Source of the DNA: JABDIY01 sp963803845
GTDB lineage: Bacteria; Actinomycetota; Acidimicrobiia; Acidimicrobiales; SZUA-35
NCBI GenBank assembly: GCA_963803845.1
Contig: CAWDNZ010000005.1
Span: 1,488,001-1,552,000, forward strand
Direction of reading: 5' to 3'
DNA length: 64,000 bases
Positions 24,866-33,985 of the stretch are shown piece by piece. The position numbers were made by a program, and so were the translations under genes. Every line of letters starts with the position of its first letter. The stretch's first letter is position 1. The notes under the pieces are model-generated. The model was not told where the DNA came from, searched no databases, and was given only the letters and a program-made list of their open reading frames with translations.

Positions 24866-25921
24866 CTAACAGATTCGCGGGAGCACCTCACCCAGTGGCA
24901 GATCAACGACGCGGGTGGCCCCGAACGCAGTCTTCGCCACCACAACCCCGGGGTGGTTCTCGGTGATTGATCCGATGATCACGGCACCGGTGCCACTGGC
25001 GTGAGTATGCATGGTGGCCAGCACCTCCTCGGCCGCGTGCGGCGGCACGATAGCGATCAGTTTGCCTTCGTTTGCGATGGTCATCGGGTCAAGCCCCAGG
25101 AACGAGCAAGCGGCTGCAACTTCACCCGGAACCGGAAGGAGCGAATCGGTATAGCTGATACCGACACAGGCAGCGGATGCGATCTCACACAGCGAAGCGG
25201 CGACACCCCCACGGGTGGGATCGCGCAGCACATGAATGTCAGGGCAAACCCGAAGCATCTCCGCCACCAGCCCGTTGAGGGCGGCCGAATCCGACACGAT
25301 GCCCGTACCGAATTCGATTCCCTCCCGTTGTGACAGGACCGCAATGCCGTGGACGCCGATGTCTCCGCTGATGATCACGATGTCACCCGGCGCGGCCCGG
25401 TCGGGCCTGATATCGATTCCGTCAGGAATCAGCCCGATCCCGGCGGTATTGATGAAGAGTTGATCGGCGGCTCCCTTGTCGACCACCTTGGTGTCGCCCG
25501 TAACGATGGTTGTGCCGGCGATTCGAGCCGCCTCCGCCATCTCCTCCACAACGCGGCCCAGGACAGCCATCTCCAGTCCCTCCTCCAGGATGAACCCACA
25601 GCTGAGTCCGAGCGGTTGCGCCCCACTCATGGCAAGATCGTTGACGGTCCCGTTGACGGAGAGATCGCCGATCGACCCACCTGGGAAGAACAGCGGTCGC
25701 ACAACGTAGGAGTCGGTGGAGAACGCCAGGCGCCCCGGCGGTGGTGTGAGAACGGCCGAGTCCCGCAGTTCTTCACCCGACCCAAAAGCGCGAATGAACA
25801 TGTGCTCAACCAGCTCGGCAGAGAGCTGGCCGCCACCGCCGTGGCCAAGGACGATCCGGTCGTAGTCCCGCAGCGGAATCGGGCATGACCAGCCAGTGAA
25901 GTTTGGCGGTGAAGAACTCAT
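24866..25921 (-). CDS. hypE: hydrogenase maturation factor HypE
   Basis: A 351-residue AIR-synthase-like ATPase. GHGGGGQLSAELVEHMF is the N-terminal signature, SVNGTVNDLAMSGAQPLGLS the nucleotide region, and the protein ends in PRIC with the terminal Cys that receives the carbamoyl group from HypF and dehydrates it to a thiocyanate. This Cys donates CN to the iron of [NiFe] hydrogenase. The ATG overlaps the hypD stop (ATGA). Confidence 0.96.
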   Translation of the reverse strand: MSSSPPNFTGWSCPIPLRDYDRIVLGHGGGGQLSAELVEHMFIRAFGSGEELRDSAVLTPPPGRLAFSTDSYVVRPLFFPGGSIGDLSVNGTVNDLAMSGAQPLGLSCGFILEEGLEMAVLGRVVEEMAEAARIAGTTIVTGDTKVVDKGAADQLFINTAGIGLIPDGIDIRPDRAAPGDIVIISGDIGVHGIAVLSQREGIEFGTGIVSDSAALNGLVAEMLRVCPDIHVLRDPTRGGVAASLCEIASAACVGISYTDSLLPVPGEVAAACSFLGLDPMTIANEGKLIAIVPPHAAEEVLATMHTHASGTGAVIIGSITENHPGVVVAKTAFGATRVVDLPLGEVLPRIC

Positions 25922-27030
25922 TCAATTACACCGACCGGTGTGCCGCTGAGTCGCCGATATTGGTAGTAGGCGGCGCACGCGCCCTCGGACGAGACCATCG
26001 TTGCTCCGAGCGGCGTTCGCGGCGAACACTCCCGGCCAAATGCGGCGCATTCATTCGGCTTGATCATGCCTTGGAGAACCTCACCGCTTCGACACAGGTC
26101 AGACTCGGGAGCATCGACGTCGAGCACATCGAATCGAACCTCCGCGTCAAATCCCCGATACTCAGCCGAGAGACACCACCCGCTCACGGGGATCTCGCCG
26201 ATACCTCGCCACTGTCGGTCGCATACTTCGAAAACTCGATTGACCATCGCTTGTGCCGGCTGATTTCCCTGCTCACTCACCACCCGTTCATAAGCATTCT
26301 CCAGTTCGGCCCGACCCTCCTCGAGCTGAATCACCACCTGGCGGATCCCTTGGAGAACATCGAGCGGCTCGAAACCGGTTACCACGATCGGAACGTGGTA
26401 TTTGGCGACCAACGGCCCGTACTGCCATGTCCCCATCACCGAACACACGTGTCCGGCCGCAAGAAAGCCGTCAACGCGACTGTGGGGTGAACTCACGATC
26501 GCCTCGATCGCCGGTGGTACCAGGACATGGCTCACAAGAACCGTGAAGTTCTTCAGGCCCCGTTCCTTGGCGAGGTGCACCGCCATGGCGTTGGCCGGAG
26601 CCGTGGTCTCGAAGCCGATTGCGAAAAATACGACCTGCTTGTTGGGGTTTGCCTCCGCCAAGGCGACCGCATCGAGCGGCGAATAGACAACTCGAACGTC
26701 ACCGCCCCGGCTCTTCACACTGAAGAGGTCCTTGCCAGAACCGGGCACCCGTAACATGTCGCCAAACGAGCAGAAGATGACATCGGGTCGGCTTGCTATC
26801 TCCAATGCCTTGTCGATCACGCCCAGCGGGGTGACACATACCGGGCAGCCAGGACCGTGAATCAGCTCCACCTCCTTTGGCAACAGCTGATCGATTCCGT
26901 TCCTGATGATGGCGTGGGTCTGCCCACCACAGACCTCCATGATGGCCCACTTCCGTGTGGTCACCCGCCCGATCTCATCGAACAGCCGTCGCGCCAGCTC
27001 CGGATCGTTGAACTCATCCAGATACTTCAC
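25918..27030 (-). CDS. hypD: hydrogenase maturation factor HypD
   Basis: A 370-residue protein with a 4Fe-4S cluster that holds the Fe(CN)2CO unit during assembly. IMEVCGGQTHAIIRNGID, IHGPGCPVCVTPLGVID and FFAIGFETTAPANAMAVHL are the three conserved blocks, with the essential Cys residues. It starts with GTG 27030 overlapping the hypC stop (GTGA) and ends overlapping the hypE start. Confidence 0.96.
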   Translation of the reverse strand: MKYLDEFNDPELARRLFDEIGRVTTRKWAIMEVCGGQTHAIIRNGIDQLLPKEVELIHGPGCPVCVTPLGVIDKALEIASRPDVIFCSFGDMLRVPGSGKDLFSVKSRGGDVRVVYSPLDAVALAEANPNKQVVFFAIGFETTAPANAMAVHLAKERGLKNFTVLVSHVLVPPAIEAIVSSPHSRVDGFLAAGHVCSVMGTWQYGPLVAKYHVPIVVTGFEPLDVLQGIRQVVIQLEEGRAELENAYERVVSEQGNQPAQAMVNRVFEVCDRQWRGIGEIPVSGWCLSAEYRGFDAEVRFDVLDVDAPESDLCRSGEVLQGMIKPNECAAFGRECSPRTPLGATMVSSEGACAAYYQYRRLSGTPVGVIE

Positions 27031-27290
27031 TGGGTTAGCTCTTCCGACGCATCCATTTCGTCCTGCAGAATTCCGAGTTCGCGAAACATCTTCAGCGTTT
27101 CCTTGGCAGCGGCCTCATCGATCTTGGAGATGGCAAAACCCACATGCACGATGGCGTAGTCCCCCACCTCCATTTCGGGCAAGTAGGCAAGGCAGATGTC
27201 CTTTCGGATTCCGTCGAAGTCGATGGTGGCCATACGGGTCCCTCGCTCCTCGCGCACCTCAACAATTTGGCCTGGGACTGCTAGACACAT
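27027..27290 (-). CDS. hypC: hydrogenase maturation chaperone HypC
   Basis: An 87-residue HypC/HupF chaperone. The N-terminal MCLAVPGQIVEV carries the conserved Cys2, and VGDYAIVHVGFAISKIDE is the beta-barrel core. It carries the Fe(CN)2CO moiety with HypD to the large hydrogenase subunit. It lies 9 bp after hypF and overlaps hypD. Confidence 0.96.
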   Translation of the reverse strand: MCLAVPGQIVEVREERGTRMATIDFDGIRKDICLAYLPEMEVGDYAIVHVGFAISKIDEAAAKETLKMFRELGILQDEMDASEELTQ

Positions 27291-27299
27291 GGGTGCTCC

Positions 27300-29612
27300 T
27301 TAGGTCCGTGGGTCATGACTTCGTCGGAAGGTGTCAAGGGGAGCCGGGTGGGCAGCGACGAAAGCCTGCCCTAGCGAAAGGCCCCCATCGTTCGGGGGCA
27401 CGATCTGATGAGTGAGAACCTGCTCGCCCATCGCCTGCAGCCGATCCTTGGTGAGCCGGAGCAAGAACGCATTCTGAAAACACCCACCAGTAAGGACGAT
27501 CGGTTGACCTTCGCCGCATCGCTCAACGGTTTCGCAGACCACGTCGGCCACCGCATGATGCACACCGGCCGCAATGGACGCGGCGACCTCCAGGTCGCCA
27601 GGTTGGCGCCGAAGCCTGTCAACAACGGCTGCCACGAGCGGAGCTGAATCAAACTGAGAGCCGTCCCATGCAAAGGCGAGGTTGGCGGAGCTGTGAGCCG
27701 CTAGTGCAAGGTGCTCGAGCTCGATTGCGGCCTGGGCTTCATAGGAGATCTCATGACGAAGCCCCACCAGGGAGGCAATGGCGTCAAACAACCGGCCCAT
27801 GCTGGAGCACGGAACCGTTCCCACCCCTCGCTCCAACTGAGCCCGGAGAAGCGATAGTTCCTGCTCGTTGAACTCTCCAACCGGAGGCAGGTCGGCTGAC
27901 CATTCCTGACCAGCGGCCCAGAGATGCGCCATCGCCATTCTGCTGGGGTGCCGGATCGCTCCGTCGCCACCGGGGAGCGGAACCGGCTTCAGCCCGGCGA
28001 CGCGTTCAAATCCGTAGGCATTGGCGTGGAGAACCTCCCCGCCCCAGATTGTTTCATCGGCGCCAAATCCCGTGCCGTCAAAGGAGAAACCGAGAACCGT
28101 AGTGCTGGGCTCCAGCTCGTGCTCGGCCATCACCGCCGCTACATGGGCCCAATGGTGCTGCACCTTCACAAGACGGCTTTTCCTCTTGTGACTTCGCGCC
28201 CACCGACCCGTGGCGTAGCCCGGATGAGAGTCCACCGCAGTGAGATCGGGCCGAACGCCATAGAAGGAGCCAAATCGTCGCACCGATTTCTCGAACGCCT
28301 CAAGCGTTTCCAGCGTCTCCATGTCGCCGATGTGCTGACCCACCCAGGCCGTCCCGTCCTTCACCATGCAGAACGTGTTCTTCAGTTCTCCGCCAACGGC
28401 CAGCACCGACCGCTTGGCATGCGGCATTCGAATCGGGATCGGAGAGAACCCGCGAGCCCGCCGAATCGGCAGGAGTTCACCGTTTACAACGCGGACCACT
28501 GAATCGTCGCAGGGAACGGAAATCGGTCGATCGTGCATGAGGAATCCATCGGCGAGTGACGACAATCGAGCGAATGCGTCATCATCCTCATGGACGATCG
28601 GCTCGCCTGCGAAGTTGCCGCTCGTCATCACCACTGGACCCAGCCCGAGGTCGAACAGCAGGTGATGAATCGGCGTATACGGCAGCATCACGCCAATCAA
28701 CGGATTTCCCGGCGCAACCACACCCGGAACGGGGGAACTCCTCTGCGCTTGGGCCAGAACGATTGGTCGCGCAACCGCCAGTAGCTGATCAGCTGCGTCG
28801 ATTCCGAGGCAGGCGATCCGCCGGGCCCAGCCCATATCCGGCACCATGATCGGAAAGGGTTTGTGCGGCCGATGCTTGCGGTCACGAAGGCGCTGCACCG
28901 CCCCACTGTCCAGCGCATCGCAGACCAGATGAAACCCGCCGATCCCCTTGATGGCAAGAATCTCCCCGTTGCGTAGAGCCTCCACCGCACGGTGGATGGG
29001 GTCGCCCTCCAAGGGTTCGCCGGCAGTGCTGTAGAACCCGAGGGTCGGACCGCAGTCTGGACAGGCGATCGGTTGAGCGTGATATCGCCGGTCGCCAGGG
29101 TCGGTGTATTCCTTCTTGCAGGCATCGCACATAGGAAAGGACGCCATGGTGGTGGCCGGGCGGTCATACGGAAGTGCTGTGATGATCGTGAACCGGGGAC
29201 CGCAATTGGTACAAGTGATGAACGGGTGGCCGAATCGGCGATCGGTGGGATCCTTCATTTCGGCAACACACTCCGCGCAAACGGCGGCGTCGGGCGGCAC
29301 GATCGTTTTGACTCCCACATCCGTGCGACTGTCGACGATTCGGAAGCCGGTGGGAGCAGCCACTCGCCGGGATTGAGGCGACCGGACAATTGCATCCACA
29401 CGAGCCAAGGGCGGAGCGTCTGCGGCTATTCGACGCACGAACTCCTCGATCACCGGCCCTGGTCCGGCCACGGTCACAAAAACCTGACTGGCGCTGTTCC
29501 CCACCTCGCCACTGAGTCCTAATTCGTTGGCAAGCCGGTAAATGAATGGCCGGAACCCCACACCTTGCACGATCCCAGTGATCGAGATCTCCTCGTACGT
29601 CAGCGTGGCCAC
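27300..29612 (-). CDS. hypF: carbamoyltransferase HypF
   Basis: A 770-residue protein, normal for HypF, from GTG 29612 (AGGGA lies seven bases upstream). Domains in order: acylphosphatase-like (GIVQGVGFRPFIYRLA), two zinc-finger-like CxxC pairs (CAEC, CTNCGPRF, CDAC, CPDCGP), YrdC-like nucleotidyltransferase (IKGIGGFHLVCDA), and Kae1-like (VQHHWAHVAAVMAEHE, GFSFDGTGFG). It converts carbamoyl phosphate to a carbamoyl adenylate and transfers it to HypE. It is the first gene of the hyp operon. hypA, hypB and the hydrogenase structural genes are not in the window. Confidence 0.95.
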   Translation of the reverse strand: MATLTYEEISITGIVQGVGFRPFIYRLANELGLSGEVGNSASQVFVTVAGPGPVIEEFVRRIAADAPPLARVDAIVRSPQSRRVAAPTGFRIVDSRTDVGVKTIVPPDAAVCAECVAEMKDPTDRRFGHPFITCTNCGPRFTIITALPYDRPATTMASFPMCDACKKEYTDPGDRRYHAQPIACPDCGPTLGFYSTAGEPLEGDPIHRAVEALRNGEILAIKGIGGFHLVCDALDSGAVQRLRDRKHRPHKPFPIMVPDMGWARRIACLGIDAADQLLAVARPIVLAQAQRSSPVPGVVAPGNPLIGVMLPYTPIHHLLFDLGLGPVVMTSGNFAGEPIVHEDDDAFARLSSLADGFLMHDRPISVPCDDSVVRVVNGELLPIRRARGFSPIPIRMPHAKRSVLAVGGELKNTFCMVKDGTAWVGQHIGDMETLETLEAFEKSVRRFGSFYGVRPDLTAVDSHPGYATGRWARSHKRKSRLVKVQHHWAHVAAVMAEHELEPSTTVLGFSFDGTGFGADETIWGGEVLHANAYGFERVAGLKPVPLPGGDGAIRHPSRMAMAHLWAAGQEWSADLPPVGEFNEQELSLLRAQLERGVGTVPCSSMGRLFDAIASLVGLRHEISYEAQAAIELEHLALAAHSSANLAFAWDGSQFDSAPLVAAVVDRLRRQPGDLEVAASIAAGVHHAVADVVCETVERCGEGQPIVLTGGCFQNAFLLRLTKDRLQAMGEQVLTHQIVPPNDGGLSLGQAFVAAHPAPLDTFRRSHDPRT

Positions 29613-29736
29613 AACTGATTCCCTGCCGTCACGTGGCCGGGGTCCGTTCCCGCCCGCCGCACGCTCTGCAGGGCGTGCTGAAAAAGCGTTACCCGTGGCA
29701 TAGCGCAACCGTCGCACGATCCGAACGATTTGACTA

Positions 29737-29750
29737 AGGGCTTTGGTCCT
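29737..29750. promoter_or_regulatory. possible degenerate DosR-like box between hypF and the carboxypeptidase gene
   Basis: AGGGCTTTGGTCCT matches the first 21.5-kb box (GGGCCTTTGGTCCC) at 11 of 14 positions. It lies about 125 bp upstream of hypF and 65 bp upstream of the divergent carboxypeptidase gene, so either could be controlled. It is weaker than the pair at 21511-21547. Confidence 0.3.
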
Positions 29751-29814
29751 AACAGCGGACGTTGAAACTGTGGCCTGATGACGGGCCGCCACCATCGTGT
29801 GCTGAACTCAACCG

Positions 29815-31167
29815 GTGTCCCGTCAACTCACCAGCCTTGTGGCCGGTCTCGCCCTGCTTCTGGCGGGGTGCAGCGCCACGGTAGGTGCCAGCGGTGCTCG
29901 ACAGCCGAGCACAAGTGAAGCTGGTCCGGCCGCATCCAGCACGTCGGCCGTTGCCGCGAGGGCCCCCGCCCCGGCCACCACCGCCCCACCCACTACCACG
30001 TCATCCACTACCGCCACGTACACGCTTGCTCCTCAGTTCGTCGAGGTAGAGCTGGGGACGCTGACCGAAAGCTCACTGGCCACGCGCCTGGAGATTTCCG
30101 CAGCACTCTGGATCGACGGGGTCGGTGAGGTATGGTCGCACAATCTCGAGACCGAGCTCTTCCCGGCATCCAACCAGAAGCTGATCACTGCGGCCGGAGC
30201 ACTCCAGATACTTGGACCGCAGCACCGCTTCACGACCGAAATCCGTTCCGACGGTGGGGACACCATCTACTTCGTGGCCGGCGGCGACCCCACGCTCACC
30301 GGGACCGATCTCAACGAAATCGCTCGAGACACCGCAGAAGCGATCGCCCCCGTCCGGAGTCTTGACGGAGTTGTCATCGATGCCGGTCGATACGAACCGA
30401 CCACGATGGCACCGGGATGGCAAGACTGGCAGATGCCCACCTTCACCGGACCATTGAGCGCATTCACGCTCGACGACAACCGCTGGACCAAATCGGACCG
30501 TTTCATCACCACCCCCGCCCTTGGAAATGGGGAGCGGTTGGTGGAAGCTCTTCAGCGGGTTGGCGTTTCGGTCGAGAACCCACCTCGGATCGGGCCGACA
30601 CCCGAAGGCATGACAACCATCGCCGTGCACGACTCCGCTCCGGTGATCGACCTTGTCCGCACCATGCTGTTGACCAGTGACAATCAAAACGCCGAGGCGC
30701 TGATTCGCGAGGTTGATGCGGCGTCTGGCGGGACCGGTGGCACGGCCGCTGGTCTCCAGAAGATACGCACGGAACTGGGCACAATCGAGGTGCTCGTCGG
30801 CGGCCAACTCGGCGATGGTTCCGGCCTCAGCCGCTCAAACCAGCGCTCGGCCCGCCAGTGGATCGAGTTCCTTGTGGCAGCTCGAGATGCCCCGTGGTTC
30901 AACGAGCTTCATGACAATCTCCCGATCGCCGGGCGATCTGGGACCCTCACCAACCGCCTCACCGGCCCCACCACCGCTGGCAACGTGCGAGCCAAGACCG
31001 GCACGATCATCGGCGGCCGCTCCCTATCGGGATACTTCACAACGCCGGACGGGAGAGACGCAGCATTCTCCATCACGATCAACGGCGAGGAGTCTCACAC
31101 CGCATTGCGTCTGCTGGACGATCTGGTGGTCGAAATGGCCTCGGTCGTTCCGTCGCCGGCTTCGTAG
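29815..31167 (+). CDS. D-alanyl-D-alanine carboxypeptidase/endopeptidase (PBP4-like), lipoprotein
   Basis: A 450-residue S13-family penicillin-binding protein. GTG 29815 starts a signal peptide with the lipobox LLLAGC, so it should be a cell-envelope lipoprotein. A Ser/Thr/Ala/Pro-rich linker follows. Active-site motifs are SNQK (SxxK), SDN in LTSDNQNAEALIREVD, and KTG in VRAKTGTIIGGRSLSGYF. It trims or hydrolyses peptidoglycan cross-links. It ends nine bp before nth. Confidence 0.92.
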   Translation: MSRQLTSLVAGLALLLAGCSATVGASGARQPSTSEAGPAASSTSAVAARAPAPATTAPPTTTSSTTATYTLAPQFVEVELGTLTESSLATRLEISAALWIDGVGEVWSHNLETELFPASNQKLITAAGALQILGPQHRFTTEIRSDGGDTIYFVAGGDPTLTGTDLNEIARDTAEAIAPVRSLDGVVIDAGRYEPTTMAPGWQDWQMPTFTGPLSAFTLDDNRWTKSDRFITTPALGNGERLVEALQRVGVSVENPPRIGPTPEGMTTIAVHDSAPVIDLVRTMLLTSDNQNAEALIREVDAASGGTGGTAAGLQKIRTELGTIEVLVGGQLGDGSGLSRSNQRSARQWIEFLVAARDAPWFNELHDNLPIAGRSGTLTNRLTGPTTAGNVRAKTGTIIGGRSLSGYFTTPDGRDAAFSITINGEESHTALRLLDDLVVEMASVVPSPAS

Positions 31168-31176
31168 ACTCCGAGC

Positions 31177-31833
31177 ATGACGAGAGCGGAGAAAGCCAGG
31201 CGAATCGGGGAGATCCTCGACGATCTCTACCCCAATCCACCGGTGCCGCTTCACCACACCAGCCCCTACACGCTCCTCGTCGCCGTGATGCTCTCCGCCC
31301 AGACCACGGACAAGAAGGTCAACGAGGTGACGCCGAGGTTGTTCGCCGTTGCCGATACCCCCGAAAAGATGAGTGAGCTCTCACCAGATGAGATCCACGA
31401 TCTGATTCGTGAAATCGGACTGGCACCGACCAAGGCGAAAAACCTGTCCAAGATGGCCTTTCAGATCATGGACGCCGGCGGCGAGATTCTGCCGGACTGG
31501 GACTTCCTCGAGTCGCTGGCAGGCGTTGGCCACAAGACCGCCAGCGTGGTGATGGGTGGCGTGTTCGGCGTACCCGCCTTTGCCGTCGACACTCACATCC
31601 ACCGACTGGCGGCCCGCTGGGGTCTCTCCAACGGCTCAACGGTGGAACGAACCGAGAAGGATCTGAAAGCCGTGTTCCCAATGGACACCTGGAGCGACCG
31701 CCATCTCCAGATCATCTACTTCGGCCGCGAACACTGCCCGGCCCGAAACCATGACCTCACCCAATGCCCCATCTGCTCCTGGGCCGCGACCAAGAAACGC
31801 ATCGCCGCCGAAGCCCGCGGCGTCTCGAAGTAG
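31177..31833 (+). CDS. nth: endonuclease III
   Basis: A 218-residue HhH-GPD DNA glycosylase/lyase that removes oxidised pyrimidines. LLVAVMLSAQTTDKKVNEV, then LAGVGHKTASVVMGGVFG (HhH with the catalytic Lys) and AVDTHIHRLAARWGL (catalytic Asp) are clear. The C-terminal cluster region reads CPARNHDLTQCPIC, giving only three Cys with 9- and 2-residue spacings, not the usual four in C-x6-C-x2-C-x5-C. The cluster may be altered or absent. Confidence 0.92.
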   Translation: MTRAEKARRIGEILDDLYPNPPVPLHHTSPYTLLVAVMLSAQTTDKKVNEVTPRLFAVADTPEKMSELSPDEIHDLIREIGLAPTKAKNLSKMAFQIMDAGGEILPDWDFLESLAGVGHKTASVVMGGVFGVPAFAVDTHIHRLAARWGLSNGSTVERTEKDLKAVFPMDTWSDRHLQIIYFGREHCPARNHDLTQCPICSWAATKKRIAAEARGVSK

Positions 31834-31909
31834 AGGCGAAGGCCAGAAAAGGCGCATGAGCGGCCACCTCTCCCGAACAATCCCGACGGTGAGATGGCAA
31901 CATAGGTCC

Positions 31910-32188
31910 ATGGCCATTAGCCGAGCCGAGCGGCGAAAAGCGCGGGAACCACAAGTGGTGTCCCTCTTCGGAGCAGATATTGCGTCAAGCGCACTCGACC
32001 TTCTCGAACTGGTCGAGTTGGCTTGGCACGACTGCTATGGCGAGCCCTCGCCGTCTGAGGCCGTAGTGGCCGACATTCTTCTGGTGAGCGACGGATCCCT
32101 CGAGGGCCTGATTCAAGCCGGGCGTCTCGCCATCGTCGACAGGCGGGACCTTCGCGTTACTGCCGATTCGTTGCGCTCCGGCGAATAG
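31910..32188 (+). CDS. small hypothetical protein
   Basis: A 92-residue soluble protein from ATG 31910. A basic N-terminus (MAISRAERRKAREP) is followed by a helical stretch (ASSALDLLELVELAWHDCYG) and a C-terminal part ending RLAIVDRRDLRVTADSLR. No family is recognised. It follows nth by 76 bp and could share its promoter. Confidence 0.55.
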   Translation: MAISRAERRKAREPQVVSLFGADIASSALDLLELVELAWHDCYGEPSPSEAVVADILLVSDGSLEGLIQAGRLAIVDRRDLRVTADSLRSGE

Positions 32189-32223
32189 CTGCCAGTGCGA
32201 AGTGCGGTGGAACGCGGAAACCA

Positions 32224-32238
32224 CCCCGAAGAACGGGG
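32224..32238. terminator. possible bidirectional hairpin terminator
   Basis: CCCCG (32224-32228) pairs with CGGGG (32234-32238) around an AAGAA loop, with GAAGC and TGGTTTC flanks on the minus strand. It lies beyond the end of the aromatic operon (minus) and the small ORF at 31910 (plus). Between 32189 and 32592 there is otherwise only a doubtful small ORF. Confidence 0.4.
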
Positions 32239-32325
32239 CTTCTCCGAATCTTGCTTCTGCAGCGCCGGTTTAGGCCGCCGCATGTTTACGGGTGACTCGT
32301 TTGCGCCGAGGCAACTCCGCAGGGC

Positions 32326-32532
32326 TTGATGATGAACCATGCCGATGGCGATGCGATTTGGGCGATCATCGTCGACGCTGCTGTAGCCTCCGGGTTCTTC
32401 ATCCTGCCGGTGGGCTGTCCCGTGGCCGTCGTTGCCGGAACCGATGCGGCCCATTTACCTCCTGAACTGAGGCTCACTGCTGTCGACGTGCAGAGTGGAG
32501 ACGATCTCAAAAGCCTCATCGTCAGCGGCTGA
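32326..32532 (+). CDS. doubtful small ORF
   Basis: A 68-residue frame beginning MMMNHADGDAIWAIIVDAAV with one hydrophobic stretch (about residues 12-36). Third codon positions are GC-rich, which fits coding, but the ribosome site is weak and no family is recognised. It lies in the gap between the small protein at 31910 and the convergent hydratase. It may be a chance ORF. Confidence 0.25.
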   Translation: MMMNHADGDAIWAIIVDAAVASGFFILPVGCPVAVVAGTDAAHLPPELRLTAVDVQSGDDLKSLIVSG

Positions 32533-32592
32533 TGGCGTTCTGCAGTCAGCAGCGCCCATCCAGTGGGCGTCATTGACTGCAGGTTGGCCTGG

Positions 32593-33352
32593 TCAGTTGC
32601 AGCGGAACGAACAGCTGGCGCCGAGACCGGAGGCGGTTGCAGAGACGACCAGGCCCGGAACGAGGTCAAACGGCGCGGTGAGGCCGCCGGTGAAGACGAT
32701 CTGGCCGGCCCGAAGCTGCTGGCCCTCTTCGGCGAGTGCTCCCACCAGCCAATGCACTGCGTTCACAGGTGAGCCCATCGCCGCTGAACCCTGCCCGGTC
32801 CGTGTCTCGGCGCCGTCGGTCATCGCCACTTCTATCTCGCTCGGATCGGCGCATTCGGCGAACTCGCCGATCGCGAAGCGGGCCGCAGAGGAGTTGTCTG
32901 CGGTGTTGTCGAGCCATTCAAAGACGAAGGAGCCAAAACGGGGCGCAACGATTTCCAGACCGACTGTCCATTGGGTGCAAGCTCCAGCTACCTCGGCGAG
33001 CGACGGCGGACGGGTCAACATCAGCGCCAACCCGAACTACGAGTTCTGGTTCCACCTTTGCCACGATCAGCTGTTCAAGGTCCAGTGCGTCCTCAACACC
33101 CTGGCTGACCCACATCGTTCCCCAGTTGGGCCGCTCGATCCCCAGCGCTTTGCGCATCGCCGCCGAGGTCCAGCCCAGCTTGTAGCCGACCATCTGATCG
33201 CCGTTGGAGCGACGGAGTTCATCGATGGCCAGTGCGATACGACGGGCGTCATCCCACCCGAAGCCCGAGCCGAAACCCTCGCTCAGAAGCGGGTACGGAG
33301 TCCGACCGCGCTCAGCCGCCAGCAACTCGGTGGCCAGCCGCGCGTGTTCCAT
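32593..33352 (-). pseudogene. 2-keto-4-pentenoate hydratase (MhpD-like), broken by one frameshift
   Basis: Two overlapping minus-strand frames together make one fumarylacetoacetase-fold hydratase of about 252 residues. The N-terminal frame (start 33352) runs YKLGWTSAAMRKALGI then AKVEPELVVRVGADVDP, and the C-terminal frame resumes with PPSLAEVAGACTQWTVGLE and ends GLGASCSF. Removing one base near 33010 joins them exactly at DP/PPSLAEV. This enzyme hydrates 2-hydroxypentadienoate in the meta-cleavage pathway. The gene is the last of the aromatic operon. The break is either a real mutation or a sequencing error. Confidence 0.85.
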
Positions 33353-33355
33353 GGG

Positions 33356-33985
33356 TCAATCGAGCCCCAATGAGGCCGCGGCGGCGGCAACTGAGCCAGC
33401 CGGATCGGTGACGTCGAACCACACCGAGGGAAGGCCGGCTGCTTCGGAACCAGCGAGATTGATCGGCTGATCGTCAACGAACACAACGCTCTCTGCGTCT
33501 TCGTCCATCTCCAGCAGCGCCTGCTTGTAGGCATCTGGATGTGGCTTCAGAACACCGGTGATAGACGCATCCACAAAGGCCTCGATCCGGCTGAAAAGCG
33601 GAAAGGCCTCCATCCACTCCCTGCCATGGAAGGCCTGGAGATCGTTGGTGAGAATGCCCACCTTGCGCCCCACCGCCTGGGTCCGATCGATGAGTTCCAT
33701 CACCTCAGGTCGCAGCAGGTGGTCTCCCGGTGGATCATACAAATGCCGCATGAAGGCTTTGATGTCAAGACGGTGTTCCCGAGCCCGTGCCTCCCAGTAG
33801 TCGCGTTCGCTGATCTCACCGGTCTGAAACGACCGCCAGAGTGGATCGGCGGCTGGCTCGAACGGTCCCTGCCAGGCCAGGGAGCCCGATGGCAGACCGA
33901 GAGACACCTCGGCATAGGAGCGCAGTTCGAACGGGGTGAGGAGGACAACGCCACCGAAATCCAGCAGCAGATGCGGTCCACTCAT
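33356..33985 (-). CDS. HAD-superfamily hydrolase
   Basis: A 209-residue HAD subfamily IA protein. Motif I is LLLDFGGVV (Asp nucleophile; the second Asp of DxD is Gly, as in other DFGG/DLGN HAD-IA phosphatases), motif II is ILTND, motif III is KPHPDAYKQAL and motif IV VVFVDDQPIN. It sits inside the aromatic operon and overlaps the tautomerase gene. It could dephosphorylate an intermediate or act on a side product; the substrate is not shown. Confidence 0.88.
   Translation of the reverse strand: MSGPHLLLDFGGVVLLTPFELRSYAEVSLGLPSGSLAWQGPFEPAADPLWRSFQTGEISERDYWEARAREHRLDIKAFMRHLYDPPGDHLLRPEVMELIDRTQAVGRKVGILTNDLQAFHGREWMEAFPLFSRIEAFVDASITGVLKPHPDAYKQALLEMDEDAESVVFVDDQPINLAGSEAAGLPSVWFDVTDPAGSVAAAAASLGLD

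Noticed and set aside
24866..25921. SelD (selenophosphate synthetase) instead of HypE
   Set aside because: The protein shares the fold, but the PRIC C-terminus and hypC/D/F neighbours identify HypE.
29613..29795. HypF start at 29795
   Set aside because: The extra 61 residues are basic and unlike HypF; GTG 29612 begins directly before the acylphosphatase domain with a ribosome site.
32495..33373. Plus-strand 292-codon frame
   Set aside because: It is antisense to the hydratase remnant, whose two minus-strand frames match a known family.
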